From assembly GCF_001544355.1 (NCBI RefSeq), contig NZ_BCQI01000021.1, forward strand, positions 1-47,645: a DNA stretch of 47,645 bases, written 5' to 3'. The notes under the pieces are model-generated. The model was not told the DNA's origin. It was given only the letters and a program-made list of their open reading frames with translations, and ran no database searches. The stretch is from Alicyclobacillus acidiphilus NBRC 100859 (GTDB lineage: Bacteria > Bacillota > Bacilli > Alicyclobacillales > Alicyclobacillaceae). The position numbers were made by a program, and so were the translations under genes. Shown piece by piece: positions 8,594-16,192 of the stretch (positions are counted from its first letter, which is position 1; every line of letters starts with the position of its first letter).

Positions 8594-9682
8594 TCACATC
8601 GACCCCGACTCGCGATTCGGCAGTTTGACAACGAACGTGGTCCCCTGGCCCAGTTGACTGTCTACCGCGATCTCGCCGCCGTGCATGTCGACAATCCGCT
8701 TGACGATGGACAAACCGAGACCGCTGCCAGATTCGCCGCGCGCACGGGCCTTATCCGCCTTATAAAACCGTTCGAAGATATGTATCTTTTCGTCATCGGC
8801 AATCCCGATTCCTGTATCTTGAAGCCGAACACATACAAACATGTCGTTCGTTTCCAACGCGATCCTGACGAAACCGCCTTCGGGCGTGAACTTGATCGCG
8901 TTTGCGAGCAGATTGATCCAGACCTGATTGAGCAAATCTCGATCACCGACGAACGAGGTGCTTGCGAGATCGAGATCGACCTGAATGGATTTTCGTTGCC
9001 ACAACGGCTCCAGCGACAACACCACATCGCGAAGCTGCCTATCCAATCGATACGATTCGGGATGAAATGGATGGTATCCTGATTCGAGCGAGGTCAGTTT
9101 CAGCAAATTATCGCTCAGACGCGATAAACGGCGGCTCTCGGTCTCGATGATCTGCAGATAGTGGTTCCGCTGATCTGGCGCTAGGTCGGGCTGCTTCAAG
9201 GCGTCGACGAAACCGACAATCGACGTCAGCGGCGATTGAATTTCGTGAGACACATTGGAGATGAACTCTTGACGCATCTGTTCGAGCTGAGCCAATTCTT
9301 GCGCCATGTCGTTGATACTGTGAACCAATTCGAAAAACGGATGGTGTTCGACTCTCGGATCCTCGGCCATGCCGAGATCGACCCGAACGTTGAAATCCCC
9401 CTTGGCAAGCCTGCGGATCACCTCGATCACCGACTGCACGAACGCCCTCTGACGCGGCGCGGCAACCCTGCCGATCATGCCTCCTGTCACGCCAAACAGC
9501 AGCATCCCGATGGCGACCGACGTCATCTGCCAAAGATACGGACTGGGCTTAACGCCGATCTCCCGATACAACCATGCGCTTACCAAATACCCCAGCGAGA
9601 ATGCGGCGAATGCCGCAGCGAGCGCCGAGGCGATCCGCCAGCCGATCCGCCAAACGTTCAGCCCCCGTCTCTCCCGCATCAC
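8594..9682 (-). CDS. Sensor histidine kinase with short extracytoplasmic loop
   Basis: A 362-aa membrane kinase. Two transmembrane helices (about residues 15-37 and 50-71) are joined by only about 12 residues, as in intramembrane-sensing kinases. A HAMP-like linker (IRRLAKGDFNVRVDLG) leads to a HisKA domain with the phospho-acceptor His at about 146 (NVSHEIQSPLTS). The ATPase domain has N box NLLANAIKF, G1 DTGIGI, F box FERFYKAD and G2 GSGLGLSIV. The start codon overlaps the response regulator's stop by 4 bp (ATGA). With so little outside the membrane it probably senses membrane state or a partner protein; the signal is unknown. Confidence 0.9.
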   Translation of the reverse strand: MMRERRGLNVWRIGWRIASALAAAFAAFSLGYLVSAWLYREIGVKPSPYLWQMTSVAIGMLLFGVTGGMIGRVAAPRQRAFVQSVIEVIRRLAKGDFNVRVDLGMAEDPRVEHHPFFELVHSINDMAQELAQLEQMRQEFISNVSHEIQSPLTSIVGFVDALKQPDLAPDQRNHYLQIIETESRRLSRLSDNLLKLTSLESGYHPFHPESYRLDRQLRDVVLSLEPLWQRKSIQVDLDLASTSFVGDRDLLNQVWINLLANAIKFTPEGGFVRIALETNDMFVCVRLQDTGIGIADDEKIHIFERFYKADKARARGESGSGLGLSIVKRIVDMHGGEIAVDSQLGQGTTFVVKLPNRESGSM

Positions 9683-10353
9683 CCTTCCGCCTCCAAACGG
9701 TATCCGAGGCCCCGAATGGTTCGGATCTTGAACGAACAGCGCTCCTCCGAAAATTTGTCGCGAAGCCGCTTGATATGGACGTCGACCGTCCGTTCGTCCC
9801 CGTCAAAATCGTAGCCCCAGATGTCCTCAATCAGTTGATCGCGAGACAACGTTTGCCCAGGATAGCTCGCCAGCTTGAACAGCAGTTCAAATTCCTTCGG
9901 CGGAAGCGCGATATCGTCGCCCTGATACGACGCCTCGCGCGTCCGGTAATCGAGGCGCAAGCCCCCAAGTTCAATCACTTGCTCCATGCTGATTCGATAT
10001 CGCCGAAGCAGCGCGCGGACGCGAGCGACCAGTTCTACCGGCTCAAACGGCTTGACGACATAGTCGTCCGCACCCAATTGCAAACCCTTGACCTTCTGCA
10101 CAGTTTCGCCCTGAGCCGTCAGCATCAAAATCGGCAACGAAGAATGCTCGCGAATCTCGCGACACAACGCCCAGCCGTCGACATTCGGCATCATGATGTC
10201 GATCACGGCCGCATCGACCTTCATCTCGCCCAATAGACGCAGTGCTTCGCGTCCATCTCCCGCTTCGCACACATCAAAACCATCGCGTTCGAGATTCAAG
10301 CGAACCAATTCGCGTATATACGGATCGTCGTCAACCACCAAAATCCGAGTCAT
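9679..10353 (-). CDS. OmpR/PhoB-family response regulator
   Basis: The 224-aa regulator has a receiver domain (acidic pocket VVDDD, phospho-acceptor D52 in AVIDIMMP, Thr in LMLTA and Lys in VVKPFEP) followed by a winged-helix domain (LPPKEFELLFKLA, then DERTVDVHIKRLRDKF and IRTIRGLGYRLE). ATG 10353 follows GGGGAGG at good spacing; the frame is open to 10464 but that part is not receiver-like. It is co-transcribed with the kinase through a 4-bp overlap. Direct repeats GTTCAT spaced 11 bp lie about 55-70 bp upstream, which fits autoregulation by a PhoB-type dimer. Confidence 0.92.
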   Translation of the reverse strand: MTRILVVDDDPYIRELVRLNLERDGFDVCEAGDGREALRLLGEMKVDAAVIDIMMPNVDGWALCREIREHSSLPILMLTAQGETVQKVKGLQLGADDYVVKPFEPVELVARVRALLRRYRISMEQVIELGGLRLDYRTREASYQGDDIALPPKEFELLFKLASYPGQTLSRDQLIEDIWGYDFDGDERTVDVHIKRLRDKFSEERCSFKIRTIRGLGYRLEAEG

Positions 10354-10386
10354 ATGGACCTCCCCATACTGCAGTGACATCGCTAA

Positions 10387-10424
10387 GTGGGATGATCCCA
10401 CGGAAAGATGAACGCAAAATGAAC
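10387..10424 (-). promoter_or_regulatory. PhoB-like direct repeats and a 15-bp palindrome upstream of the response regulator
   Basis: GTTCAT occurs twice on the minus strand (10419-10424 and 10408-10413), 11 bp apart, the spacing used by tandem-binding OmpR/PhoB regulators. Next, at 10387-10401, is the perfect palindrome GTGGGAT-G-ATCCCAC, 33 bp before the start codon. The repeats may be the regulator's own box. The palindrome may be an operator or a small leader hairpin. Confidence 0.45.
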
Positions 10425-10538
10425 AGCGCTTGGCTTCAGCCTGTCCGCACCTGCCCGCATCCATGATACTGCCAAATCTGCACCGGCGGCGAGCAATGGG
10501 CGTGGGGGCGTCGGGGCGTCGGGCGGGGATGCATACGG

Positions 10539-10730
10539 CAAATAAGCCGCCGTGGGCCGCTTAAGTGTGTCGAATCATCTGAGTCACGCCGAATAAGCGG
10601 CCCACAGACGCTTAAATCGCCGCAACCACGCCATTCCGGCGGGTACGGAAGCAAATAAGCGGCCCACGGCCGCCTATTTGCCATCCATTCGGCCATTTCA
10701 TCGAAATAAGCGGCCCAGGGCAGCTTATTT
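10539..10730. repeat. Palindrome block, copy A (four GC-rich imperfect palindromes)
   Basis: A 192-bp unit contains four related imperfect palindromes at about 10540-10564, 10590-10617, 10652-10679 and 10703-10730. The arms read AAATAAGCGGCC and GGCCGCTTATTT or close variants. Each can form a hairpin on either strand. The spacers are unrelated to the palindromes but are conserved between the two copies. It lies upstream of the response regulator and looks like a REP/BIME-style intergenic element. No ORF crosses it convincingly. Confidence 0.8.
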
Positions 10731-10837
10731 CCCCCTGCCAACTGCCTGCCAACTGCGCGAGCCTGCCCGATCACGCCGCCCCCCACCTCCGCGATCGCCC
10801 CACCGCACGATCCCTGGCGAACGGGGGACGCACACGC

Positions 10838-11029
10838 CAAATAAGCCGCCGTGGGCCGCTTAAGTGTGTCGAATTATCTCAGCCGCGACGAATAAGCGGC
10901 CCACAGACGCTTAAATCGCCGCAACCACGCCATTCCGGCGGATACGGAAGCAAATAAGCGGCCCACGGCCGCCTATTTGCCATCCATTCGGCCATTTCAT
11001 CGAAATAAGCGGCCCTGGGCCGCTTATTT
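10838..11029. repeat. Palindrome block, copy B (direct repeat of copy A)
   Basis: It is the same length as copy A with no indels and about eight mismatches in 192 positions, exactly 299 bp downstream in the same orientation. The mismatches fall mainly in the first spacer and in the fourth palindrome, where A reads GGCCCAGGGCAGC and B reads GGCCCTGGGCCGC. B's version restores a perfect palindrome, so copy A's fourth hairpin is the decayed one. Between the copies (10731-10837) is unrelated GC-rich sequence without a gene. Confidence 0.8.
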
Positions 11030-11030
11030 G

Positions 11031-11073
11031 CCCTACCACCTATCTCCCCTACCACCTATCTCCCCTACCACCT
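11031..11073. repeat. 16-bp tandem repeat, about 2.7 units
   Basis: The unit CCCTACCACCTATCTC repeats at 11031-11046 and 11047-11062, with 11 bp of a third copy. It starts two bases after the second palindrome block and runs into the 3' end of a doubtful small ORF. Confidence 0.75.
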
Positions 11074-11255
11074 AGAACGGTGCCGCTCGGCGCAATCGTT
11101 TTGCGGTTTTGGATGAACGTCATGCGCTTGAAATGAAGCGTGATCACATGAGCGTGCGATTGAACGCCAACATAGGCATCTCCCTTGGTTATAAACAAGG
11201 GAAGGTAAAATGCATTGAGCGACGAGCCCAGAAATGCATCTTCGATCTGCCTCAT
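11049..11255 (-). CDS. Possible small hypothetical protein (68 aa)
   Basis: The frame begins MRQIEDAFLGSSLNAFYLP. ACGGGAG precedes the ATG by about six bases, a fair ribosome site. The last residues (TVLGGRGDRW) are encoded by the 16-bp tandem repeat, so the natural C-terminus has probably been lost or overwritten. I recognise no family. It may be a decayed gene or chance. Confidence 0.25.
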   Translation of the reverse strand: MRQIEDAFLGSSLNAFYLPLFITKGDAYVGVQSHAHVITLHFKRMTFIQNRKTIAPSGTVLGGRGDRW

Positions 11256-11692
11256 CTGAGTCTCCCGTTGTCTCCATCGCACGAGCCTTGCGTTTGGCGG
11301 GGTGAGTCCATGTGTAGGGCTATCGCGCGGACCACATTCGATCCAAGCGGCACATTACTTGGTGAATTCGTTGTCTGGGTTTGCGGATTGATTTTCCGTT
11401 CGGTTTTGCGATCGCGTATGATTCGAAACCGTCGTGACATGTGCAAGGTCCCCACGCTGGGCATGCGCAGGCGGGCCATGGTGCCGGCGATCGCGATGAG
11501 AATGGCGGCGACTGCCGTTCCGTTGGTTCCTACCCAATTTCGCTTCTGTGTTTTGTCGTTGCGACGATATATTCTTTCACCGTTTGTTGTTCTGTCACCG
11601 ATCACGCCCCCCAACCTGATCCCACCATGAAGAGATTCTATCGCCTCGTCGCCGCGACAGTCGAAGAACCGTGTCACGATGACTCTGAGTCC
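11256..11692. other. Gene-poor stretch between palindrome blocks and MarR gene
   Basis: I see no convincing gene in these 437 bp. A minus-strand fragment has a hydrophobic segment (NGTAVAAILIAIAGTMARL, about 11470-11525). A separate GTG-led 22-codon frame lies just before it, in another reading frame. They could be one frameshifted small membrane-protein gene, but there is no family match to support it. Confidence 0.3.
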
Positions 11693-12238
11693 CTAATCGA
11701 CCTCATCAGGTTCGGGTGCAATCCATGGAGACGCCAAGCCGTCTCTGAGGAACGACACGATAAAGCGGAGCTCATTGACATCATACTTTTGAAAGAACCT
11801 CTGAACGCCCTCATCGATTCGTTCGTGGAGCATTCGATGAAGGCCAAACAGTTCGTGTCCCAACGGGGTCAAGCGAAAGTAAATTTCCTTCCTGTTTTCA
11901 GGAATGCTCCCCGCGATGATCAGTTCGCTTTTCATTAATCTTCGTGTGATCTTAGACACCGTGCCCTTCGGAACCTGCATCTCCTTCGAGATGGTAATTC
12001 CATTGACAGGCTGACAGCGACCAATGGTGTCGAGGACATGAAGCGTCATTGTCGTCATATTATCCACCATCTGCTGCAGGACAGGATTTTCACAGTGTGC
12101 TCGAAGCCATTGTTTCTCTTCGTCGAATTCGATACGTTGTTGCAACTGCACGATCAAACGAATGATTTCATTCATCAAAGTCTTGACTTCATGCCCATCG
12201 TTCCGCTCAACAGGATCGTTGCTTTGAAAGCGTTCCAT
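11693..12238 (-). CDS. MarR-family transcriptional regulator
   Basis: The 181-aa regulator has a central winged helix: VLDTIGRCQPVNGITISKEMQVPKGTVSKITRRLMKSELI (helix-turn-helix about residues 85-125), a wing in PENRKEIYFRLTPLG, and a C-terminal helix for dimerisation. The N-terminus is longer than in typical 140-150-aa members. It diverges from the FAD monooxygenase gene. Two related palindromes in the 144-bp gap each touch one promoter, the classic arrangement of a MarR repressor controlling itself and a detoxification enzyme. A perfect TATAAT on the minus strand (12268-12273) is its probable -10. Confidence 0.85.
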   Translation of the reverse strand: MERFQSNDPVERNDGHEVKTLMNEIIRLIVQLQQRIEFDEEKQWLRAHCENPVLQQMVDNMTTMTLHVLDTIGRCQPVNGITISKEMQVPKGTVSKITRRLMKSELIIAGSIPENRKEIYFRLTPLGHELFGLHRMLHERIDEGVQRFFQKYDVNELRFIVSFLRDGLASPWIAPEPDEVD

Positions 12239-12295
12239 GACTAGTCTCCTTCATCGTCCTGAGTCTCATTATAGTGGAGAGCGCGTCACCAAAAA

Positions 12296-12357
12296 AGTTT
12301 CTTGGAAACGATATTGATCTTGCCGTCTGTTTAGACTAGTATAGTTTCCAGGAAACT
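12296..12357. promoter_or_regulatory. Two palindromic operators in the MarR/monooxygenase divergent promoter
   Basis: GTTTC-TTG-GAAAC (within 12296-12309) and the perfect AGTTTCC-A-GGAAACT (12343-12357) share the core GTTTC-N3-GAAAC with centres about 48 bp apart. The first abuts the A-tract that would be the -35 of the MarR promoter. The second overlaps a TATAGT -10-like element (12340-12345) of the monooxygenase. Occupancy of both would silence both genes. That MarR is the ligand-responsive occupant is inferred. Confidence 0.65.
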
Positions 12358-12382
12358 TTATGAAAGGGAGATGTACTGAATC

Positions 12383-13798
12383 ATGGATGTGATGATTGCA
12401 GGAGCTGGCCCGACCGGACTTACGTTAGCCATTGACCTCGCTCGCCGTGGACTCGATGTCCGCATCATCGACAAGGCGACTGAATTCTTCGCCGGATCGC
12501 GAGGGGACGGGCTGCAACCGCGCACGCTCGAAGTATTTGAAGATCTCGGCGTTCTCCATCAAGTGCTCGCACAGGGCAGATCCTTGCCGACGATAAGGGT
12601 GTACCTCGACGGAAAATTTGCAACCGAGCGGCGGATGGCCGAACCGCTGCAACCGACGCCGGACATTCCCTATCCCAACGCCTGGGTCCTCGGTCAGTCC
12701 CAAACCGAGGCTATCCTGCGCAATCGATTGGAGGAATTTGGCGTACACGTGGAATTAGGCACGGAACTCGTCAGCTTCACACAGGACTCGGATGGTGTCA
12801 CAGTGCACCTATCCACTGGCGAGATCTCGCGAGCGTCGTATCTCGTCGGGGCCGACGGCGGGCACAGCACCGTGCGCAGGGCGCTTGGCATCGCGTTCGA
12901 AGGTGTGACAGACAGCTCAATCCGCATGCTCCTCGGAGATGTGGCTGTGGACGGGCTCGATCACGAATACGGATACTGGCTCGCCACGGCCGATGATCCG
13001 ATGACCGGGGTTGGTCTCAGCCCGTTGCCGAACACAGGCGGACTGTTCCAATTCAACGCCCCTCTGTCCGAGTGGGACAGCGATACCTCTCTGGACACCC
13101 TCCAGCGTAAACTCGATGCGGTCCATGCGAACGTGCAAGTCGTGAATGTCACGTGGTCGACCGTGTGGCGGCCGAATGTTCGGCTCGCCGAACGCTTCCG
13201 GATCGGGCGGGTATTCCTGGCTGGCGACGCCGCACACGTGCATCCTCCTACGGGTGGCCAGGGACTGAACACCGGCGTACAGGACGCCTACAACCTTGGC
13301 TGGAAACTCGCAGACGGCTCGCCGGAATTGCTCGACAGCTACGAGACTGAGCGGCGCGCGGTGGCGGCGAAGGTACTGGAAATCAGCACGAAGCTCATGC
13401 AACGGTATAAGGATGGTGCCGAGGACGCGCACGAACGCGGGGTGAACACCCGCCAGTTGGATGTGAGCTATCGTACATCAGAAGGCAGGCTCGTTCCAGG
13501 TGATCGCGCGCCAGACGCACCCGTGATGGGCCCCGAGGGTAACGCGATCCGGTTGTTCGATCTCTATCGCGGTCCGCACGGGACCCGCCTCGTCTTCGGC
13601 GCCGCAGCTCCGGACGAACCACACGCCTATGCGGTGCTCCGACCAGGCCAGTCTGTTCCCAGCGGCGCATACGTCGTCGACGTCGAAGGACACGCGTTCG
13701 CTGCCTACGATGCCGTGGACGGTACCACCATCGTCATTCGTCCCGATGGGTACATTGGCGAACGCAGTTTAGCGTCCCGTGATTCCATGCGCCCATGA
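12383..13798 (+). CDS. FAD-dependent aromatic-ring-hydroxylase-type monooxygenase
   Basis: The 471-aa flavoprotein belongs to the p-hydroxybenzoate hydroxylase fold. The N-terminal dinucleotide-binding motif is MIAGAGPTGLTLAIDLARRG (about residues 4-23). LVGADGGHSTVRRALG near 155-170 is the DG motif, and GDAAHVHPPTGGQGLNTGVQ near 283-302 is the second FAD motif. A C-terminal thioredoxin-like segment (about 370-471) resembles that of antibiotic and polyketide monooxygenases such as rifampicin monooxygenase. It probably hydroxylates an aromatic compound or drug with NAD(P)H and oxygen. A GGGAG ribosome site lies 12 bp before the ATG. MarR control and the MFS/TetR remnants downstream suggest a former detoxification cluster. 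Confidence 0.88.
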   Translation: MDVMIAGAGPTGLTLAIDLARRGLDVRIIDKATEFFAGSRGDGLQPRTLEVFEDLGVLHQVLAQGRSLPTIRVYLDGKFATERRMAEPLQPTPDIPYPNAWVLGQSQTEAILRNRLEEFGVHVELGTELVSFTQDSDGVTVHLSTGEISRASYLVGADGGHSTVRRALGIAFEGVTDSSIRMLLGDVAVDGLDHEYGYWLATADDPMTGVGLSPLPNTGGLFQFNAPLSEWDSDTSLDTLQRKLDAVHANVQVVNVTWSTVWRPNVRLAERFRIGRVFLAGDAAHVHPPTGGQGLNTGVQDAYNLGWKLADGSPELLDSYETERRAVAAKVLEISTKLMQRYKDGAEDAHERGVNTRQLDVSYRTSEGRLVPGDRAPDAPVMGPEGNAIRLFDLYRGPHGTRLVFGAAAPDEPHAYAVLRPGQSVPSGAYVVDVEGHAFAAYDAVDGTTIVIRPDGYIGERSLASRDSMRP

Positions 13799-13869
13799 CC
13801 TTCTGGATGTCCAGGTCGCAGGAATTGTGAACCATATTCATCTCTCGTGTTCGCCCATGGACCATAAGA

Positions 13870-13895
13870 GCGGGAGGTTTCGCACAGCCTCCCGC
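13870..13895. terminator. GC-rich hairpin after the monooxygenase gene
   Basis: GCGGGAGG pairs perfectly with CCTCCCGC across a 10-nt loop, 72 bp after the monooxygenase stop. Neither side has a strong U tract. It is a possible terminator for the monooxygenase. Confidence 0.35.
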
Positions 13896-13969
13896 CAACT
13901 GCCTGCCGTACGGGAGCCTTCCAACCAAACCGCCAAGATGGAATGTTCACGTCGGAGTTCTCCGCTGAA

Positions 13970-14139
13970 TAGAACGACGAAATTAATTGATTGCGCGCTC
14001 GTTCGACGAGCAGATCGTCCTCAGACATGCCAGCAACCGTTTCTCGGACGGCATTTCGTAACGCTTCGATGGGACCTAATTCGGGCGGCTGTGCTTCGAG
14101 GGCCTCCACAATCCAGCGATCATACTCATCGTGCAAGAC
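13970..14139 (-). pseudogene. TetR-family regulator, C-terminal fragment
   Basis: In frame with the MFS remnant, the sequence changes abruptly to LHDEYDRWIVEALEAQPPEL then IEALRNAVRETVAGMSEDD and VERARNQLI. This resembles the ligand-binding domain of actinobacterial-type TetR regulators. The DNA-binding half is absent and the sequence after NQLISSF is not protein-like. It is probably a relic of a regulator that once neighboured the transporter. Confidence 0.5.
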
Positions 14140-14500
14140 TCCGGCCTGAATGATGCCATATGTCGTGCAGACCAACCCAATGCTAAAAGCGGATGAACCA
14201 AAGACATCGATGTGTGTTGTGGCGGATCGTTCCGATTTTGGTAATCGAATTGCAATTGCGATGATGGTAACGATCACGACGGGCACGTTGATTAGAAAGA
14301 TCCATCCCCACCAAAAGTGCTCCAACAACCAACCACCGATGATGGGGCCAAGTGGTAGAGAAAGCATGGTCCCAACCAGTAGTATGGTTATCGCCCTAGA
14401 ACGCCCCAAGAATCAATTTCTTGCTCCCGAATCGATCACCGAGCAACCCTGCCGGCATCATGAGCGCGGCAACCACCAGTGTATACGCGTCTTGAGACGG
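14140..14500 (-). pseudogene. MFS drug exporter (DHA2 type), internally deleted remnant
   Basis: The minus strand first encodes AYTLVVAALMMPAGLLGDRF then GSKKLILGAF, the second helix and motif A of a 14-helix drug exporter, and hits a TAG. It resumes as TMLSLPLGPIIGGWLLEHF then WWGWIFLINVPVVIV, the motif C region and fifth helix. About 70 residues that should lie between are missing. After VFGSSAFSIGLVCTTYGII the frame runs into TetR-like sequence. No start, no C-terminal half and a stop all show a non-functional gene. Confidence 0.75.
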
Positions 14501-14548
14501 TCTTCTTGGAGACGGATCGGATGCCGACGTCAAGCTCGCGTAACGTCA

Positions 14549-15010
14549 CTACAAATTCAAAGCAAGCCTAACCATGTCACGGCACTGGATTCCGTTCTCA
14601 TAGATGGGCTCGTCGTAATGATGAGTGAAAAAATCTCTATCCACACCGACGATGCGAAAACCACATTTTTGATACAGGGCCAACTGGCCGACGCTGGAGT
14701 TCCCTGTTCCCAGCTCAATCGTTTTATATCCCATTGAAATTGCGGTTTCTATCGCATGAAGAACCAAATGCTTGCCGATCCCTCTACCCTGTTCTTCCTC
14801 CGCAACCGCAACATTCACCAGTTCGACCGTTTGTGGTCGCGTATCAATGAGGACATACACCCCAATCATTTCGCCCTTCGATTCAGCAATAAAGCAATGC
14901 CCACGGTGAATATAACTCTCGACGGATTTGATACATGGATCGGCAAGCAACAGCAGTGGCATGGGGAACTGTTCTTCAGAGCGTAAGCGTCGAATTCGAA
15001 GACTGTCCAT
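14549..15010 (-). CDS. GNAT-family N-acetyltransferase
   Basis: The 153-aa acetyl-CoA-dependent acetyltransferase shows beta-4/motif A as VELVNVAVAEEEQGRGIGKH, where QGRGIG binds the pyrophosphate of acetyl-CoA. Motif B is ALYQKCGFRIVGVDRDFF, with the GF pair typical of the family. The acceptor substrate is unknown; the closest general resemblance is to small YvbK/PaiA-like Firmicute enzymes. The gene sits 94 bp downstream of the phosphoesterase on the same strand and may share its transcript. The degraded MFS/TetR region begins just beyond its 3' end. Confidence 0.85.
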   Translation of the reverse strand: MDSLRIRRLRSEEQFPMPLLLLADPCIKSVESYIHRGHCFIAESKGEMIGVYVLIDTRPQTVELVNVAVAEEEQGRGIGKHLVLHAIETAISMGYKTIELGTGNSSVGQLALYQKCGFRIVGVDRDFFTHHYDEPIYENGIQCRDMVRLALNL

Positions 15011-15103
15011 CGTCAGATCGCCCCTATTTTGACTATCTCAGAACCAACGATCACAAACACGCATCCAAAGCCATCAACTCGTGTACCCAGCGATTCTGTA
15101 CAT

Positions 15104-15814
15104 TTAGGGTCCGTCGGTTGGTGGATTCAAGACGTGATTGGCAAAATCATTCGCCATGGGTACGCCGGATTGACGTATCTGTTCGGCGGCCTGATGGTAA
15201 TCATACGCCGTCTCCCGCAAATCCACATTCGGACCGAGCAAAACCCAGCAGGCTCCTCGTGCCGCGCTTTGGAGCCCAACACTGCCAGCGTTGATGATTC
15301 GTTTTCCAAGTACGGTGCGGTCAAATTGAATGTGCGTGTGGCCGCAAACGATTGTAGACTGTTTTACCGAATCGACCATCGCCGCAATTTCAGCTTCTGG
15401 GGTATCTTTTCGAATCGCTTCTTCATCGCTCCGCGGGGAACCGTGCACAAACAGGACTTCACCAAGCCCATCGATGTGTATCGTTACATGTTCTTGCAAT
15501 CCGTTCAGGAAATCGATCTGTTTGGGGGTGAGTTGATCTGAGCACCATTGATTGATCTCGGCGGTCCCATCATCAAGACCTTGATCAACTCCGTACCGTT
15601 GTCCAACCTCCCTGTCGGCGTTGCCTCTTATGAAATGCACGTTTCCGCGAAGTGACATCAACCGTTCCATGACGAGTCCAGGCTGCGGTCCCCAGGCTAG
15701 ATCCCCGCCAACTACAATGGTATCAACGCCGCATTGTTCAACTTCTGATAAGACAGCGTCTAATGCCGCGGCGTTTCCATGAATATCATAGATGGCTGCG
15801 ACTCGCTTTGCCAT
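15104..15814 (-). CDS. Calcineurin-like metallophosphoesterase
   Basis: The 236-aa di-metal phosphoesterase has all motifs in order: AAIYDIHGN (D10, H12), VVGGDLAWGP (D near 38), FIRGNADRE (where GNHE is usual), LFVHGSPR, and VCGHTHIQFDR. The layout matches the YfcE/MJ0936-like single-domain group, which acts on phosphodiesters or phosphomonoesters; the substrate is not predictable. ATG 15814 is preceded by AAGGGAGG (minus strand), a good ribosome site. It appears to be the first gene of a two-gene unit with the acetyltransferase. Confidence 0.87.
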   Translation of the reverse strand: MAKRVAAIYDIHGNAAALDAVLSEVEQCGVDTIVVGGDLAWGPQPGLVMERLMSLRGNVHFIRGNADREVGQRYGVDQGLDDGTAEINQWCSDQLTPKQIDFLNGLQEHVTIHIDGLGEVLFVHGSPRSDEEAIRKDTPEAEIAAMVDSVKQSTIVCGHTHIQFDRTVLGKRIINAGSVGLQSAARGACWVLLGPNVDLRETAYDYHQAAEQIRQSGVPMANDFANHVLNPPTDGP

Positions 15815-16192
15815 GACTCGGCCTCCCTTGCGCGCTCATGTCTATGGGCCTCCAAACAGGAAAACAAGGTGCTAAGATAGTGCGAATTTTCAGATGGTCC
15901 TGACTGACACGGGCTAATGATTCATGCTGGTTAAAATCCACGTCTTTGCCGCCTCAAAAACATCATCATGAGTGACAGGCTCGTTGACAGTTCAAACCTG
16001 TCGGCCTTCACGGTGCCGATCAATCGATGCATGACGATGCACAAGAGACCAACGTATCGGCCTTTGTGAAATTCGGGCTACGATACCATTCGAACATGTG
16101 AACCACTCCTGTTAAGGAATTTCCCCGGGGATTTCGCAGGTTTTTCGATGGAGACAGAGAGCAATGCAGATGGTCGCAGGCATGAGGTCGTC
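15815..16192. other. Intergenic stretch with no supported gene
   Basis: In these 378 bp the only protein-like stretch is a minus-strand tail reading VNEPVTHDDVFEAAKTWIL and ending at a stop near 15917. A stop lies a few codons upstream, so at most it is an eroded gene end. I see no palindrome or terminator of note. Confidence 0.3.

Noticed and set aside
10539-11029. Palindrome blocks as a CRISPR array
   Set aside because: The repeats are imperfect palindromes of differing sequence, the spacers are identical between the two blocks, and there are no cas genes. The pattern is a duplicated cassette, not an array.
11252-11677. 141-codon minus-strand frame as a gene
   Set aside because: Only one hydrophobic stretch is protein-like, the rest is low-complexity basic sequence, and the frame overlaps the doubtful small ORF without a ribosome site.
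13705-14409. A functional 234-aa transporter-regulator fusion
   Set aside because: The transporter part lacks most helices and a start, the regulator part lacks its DNA-binding domain, and the C-terminus is antisense to the monooxygenase gene. A pseudogene explains it better.
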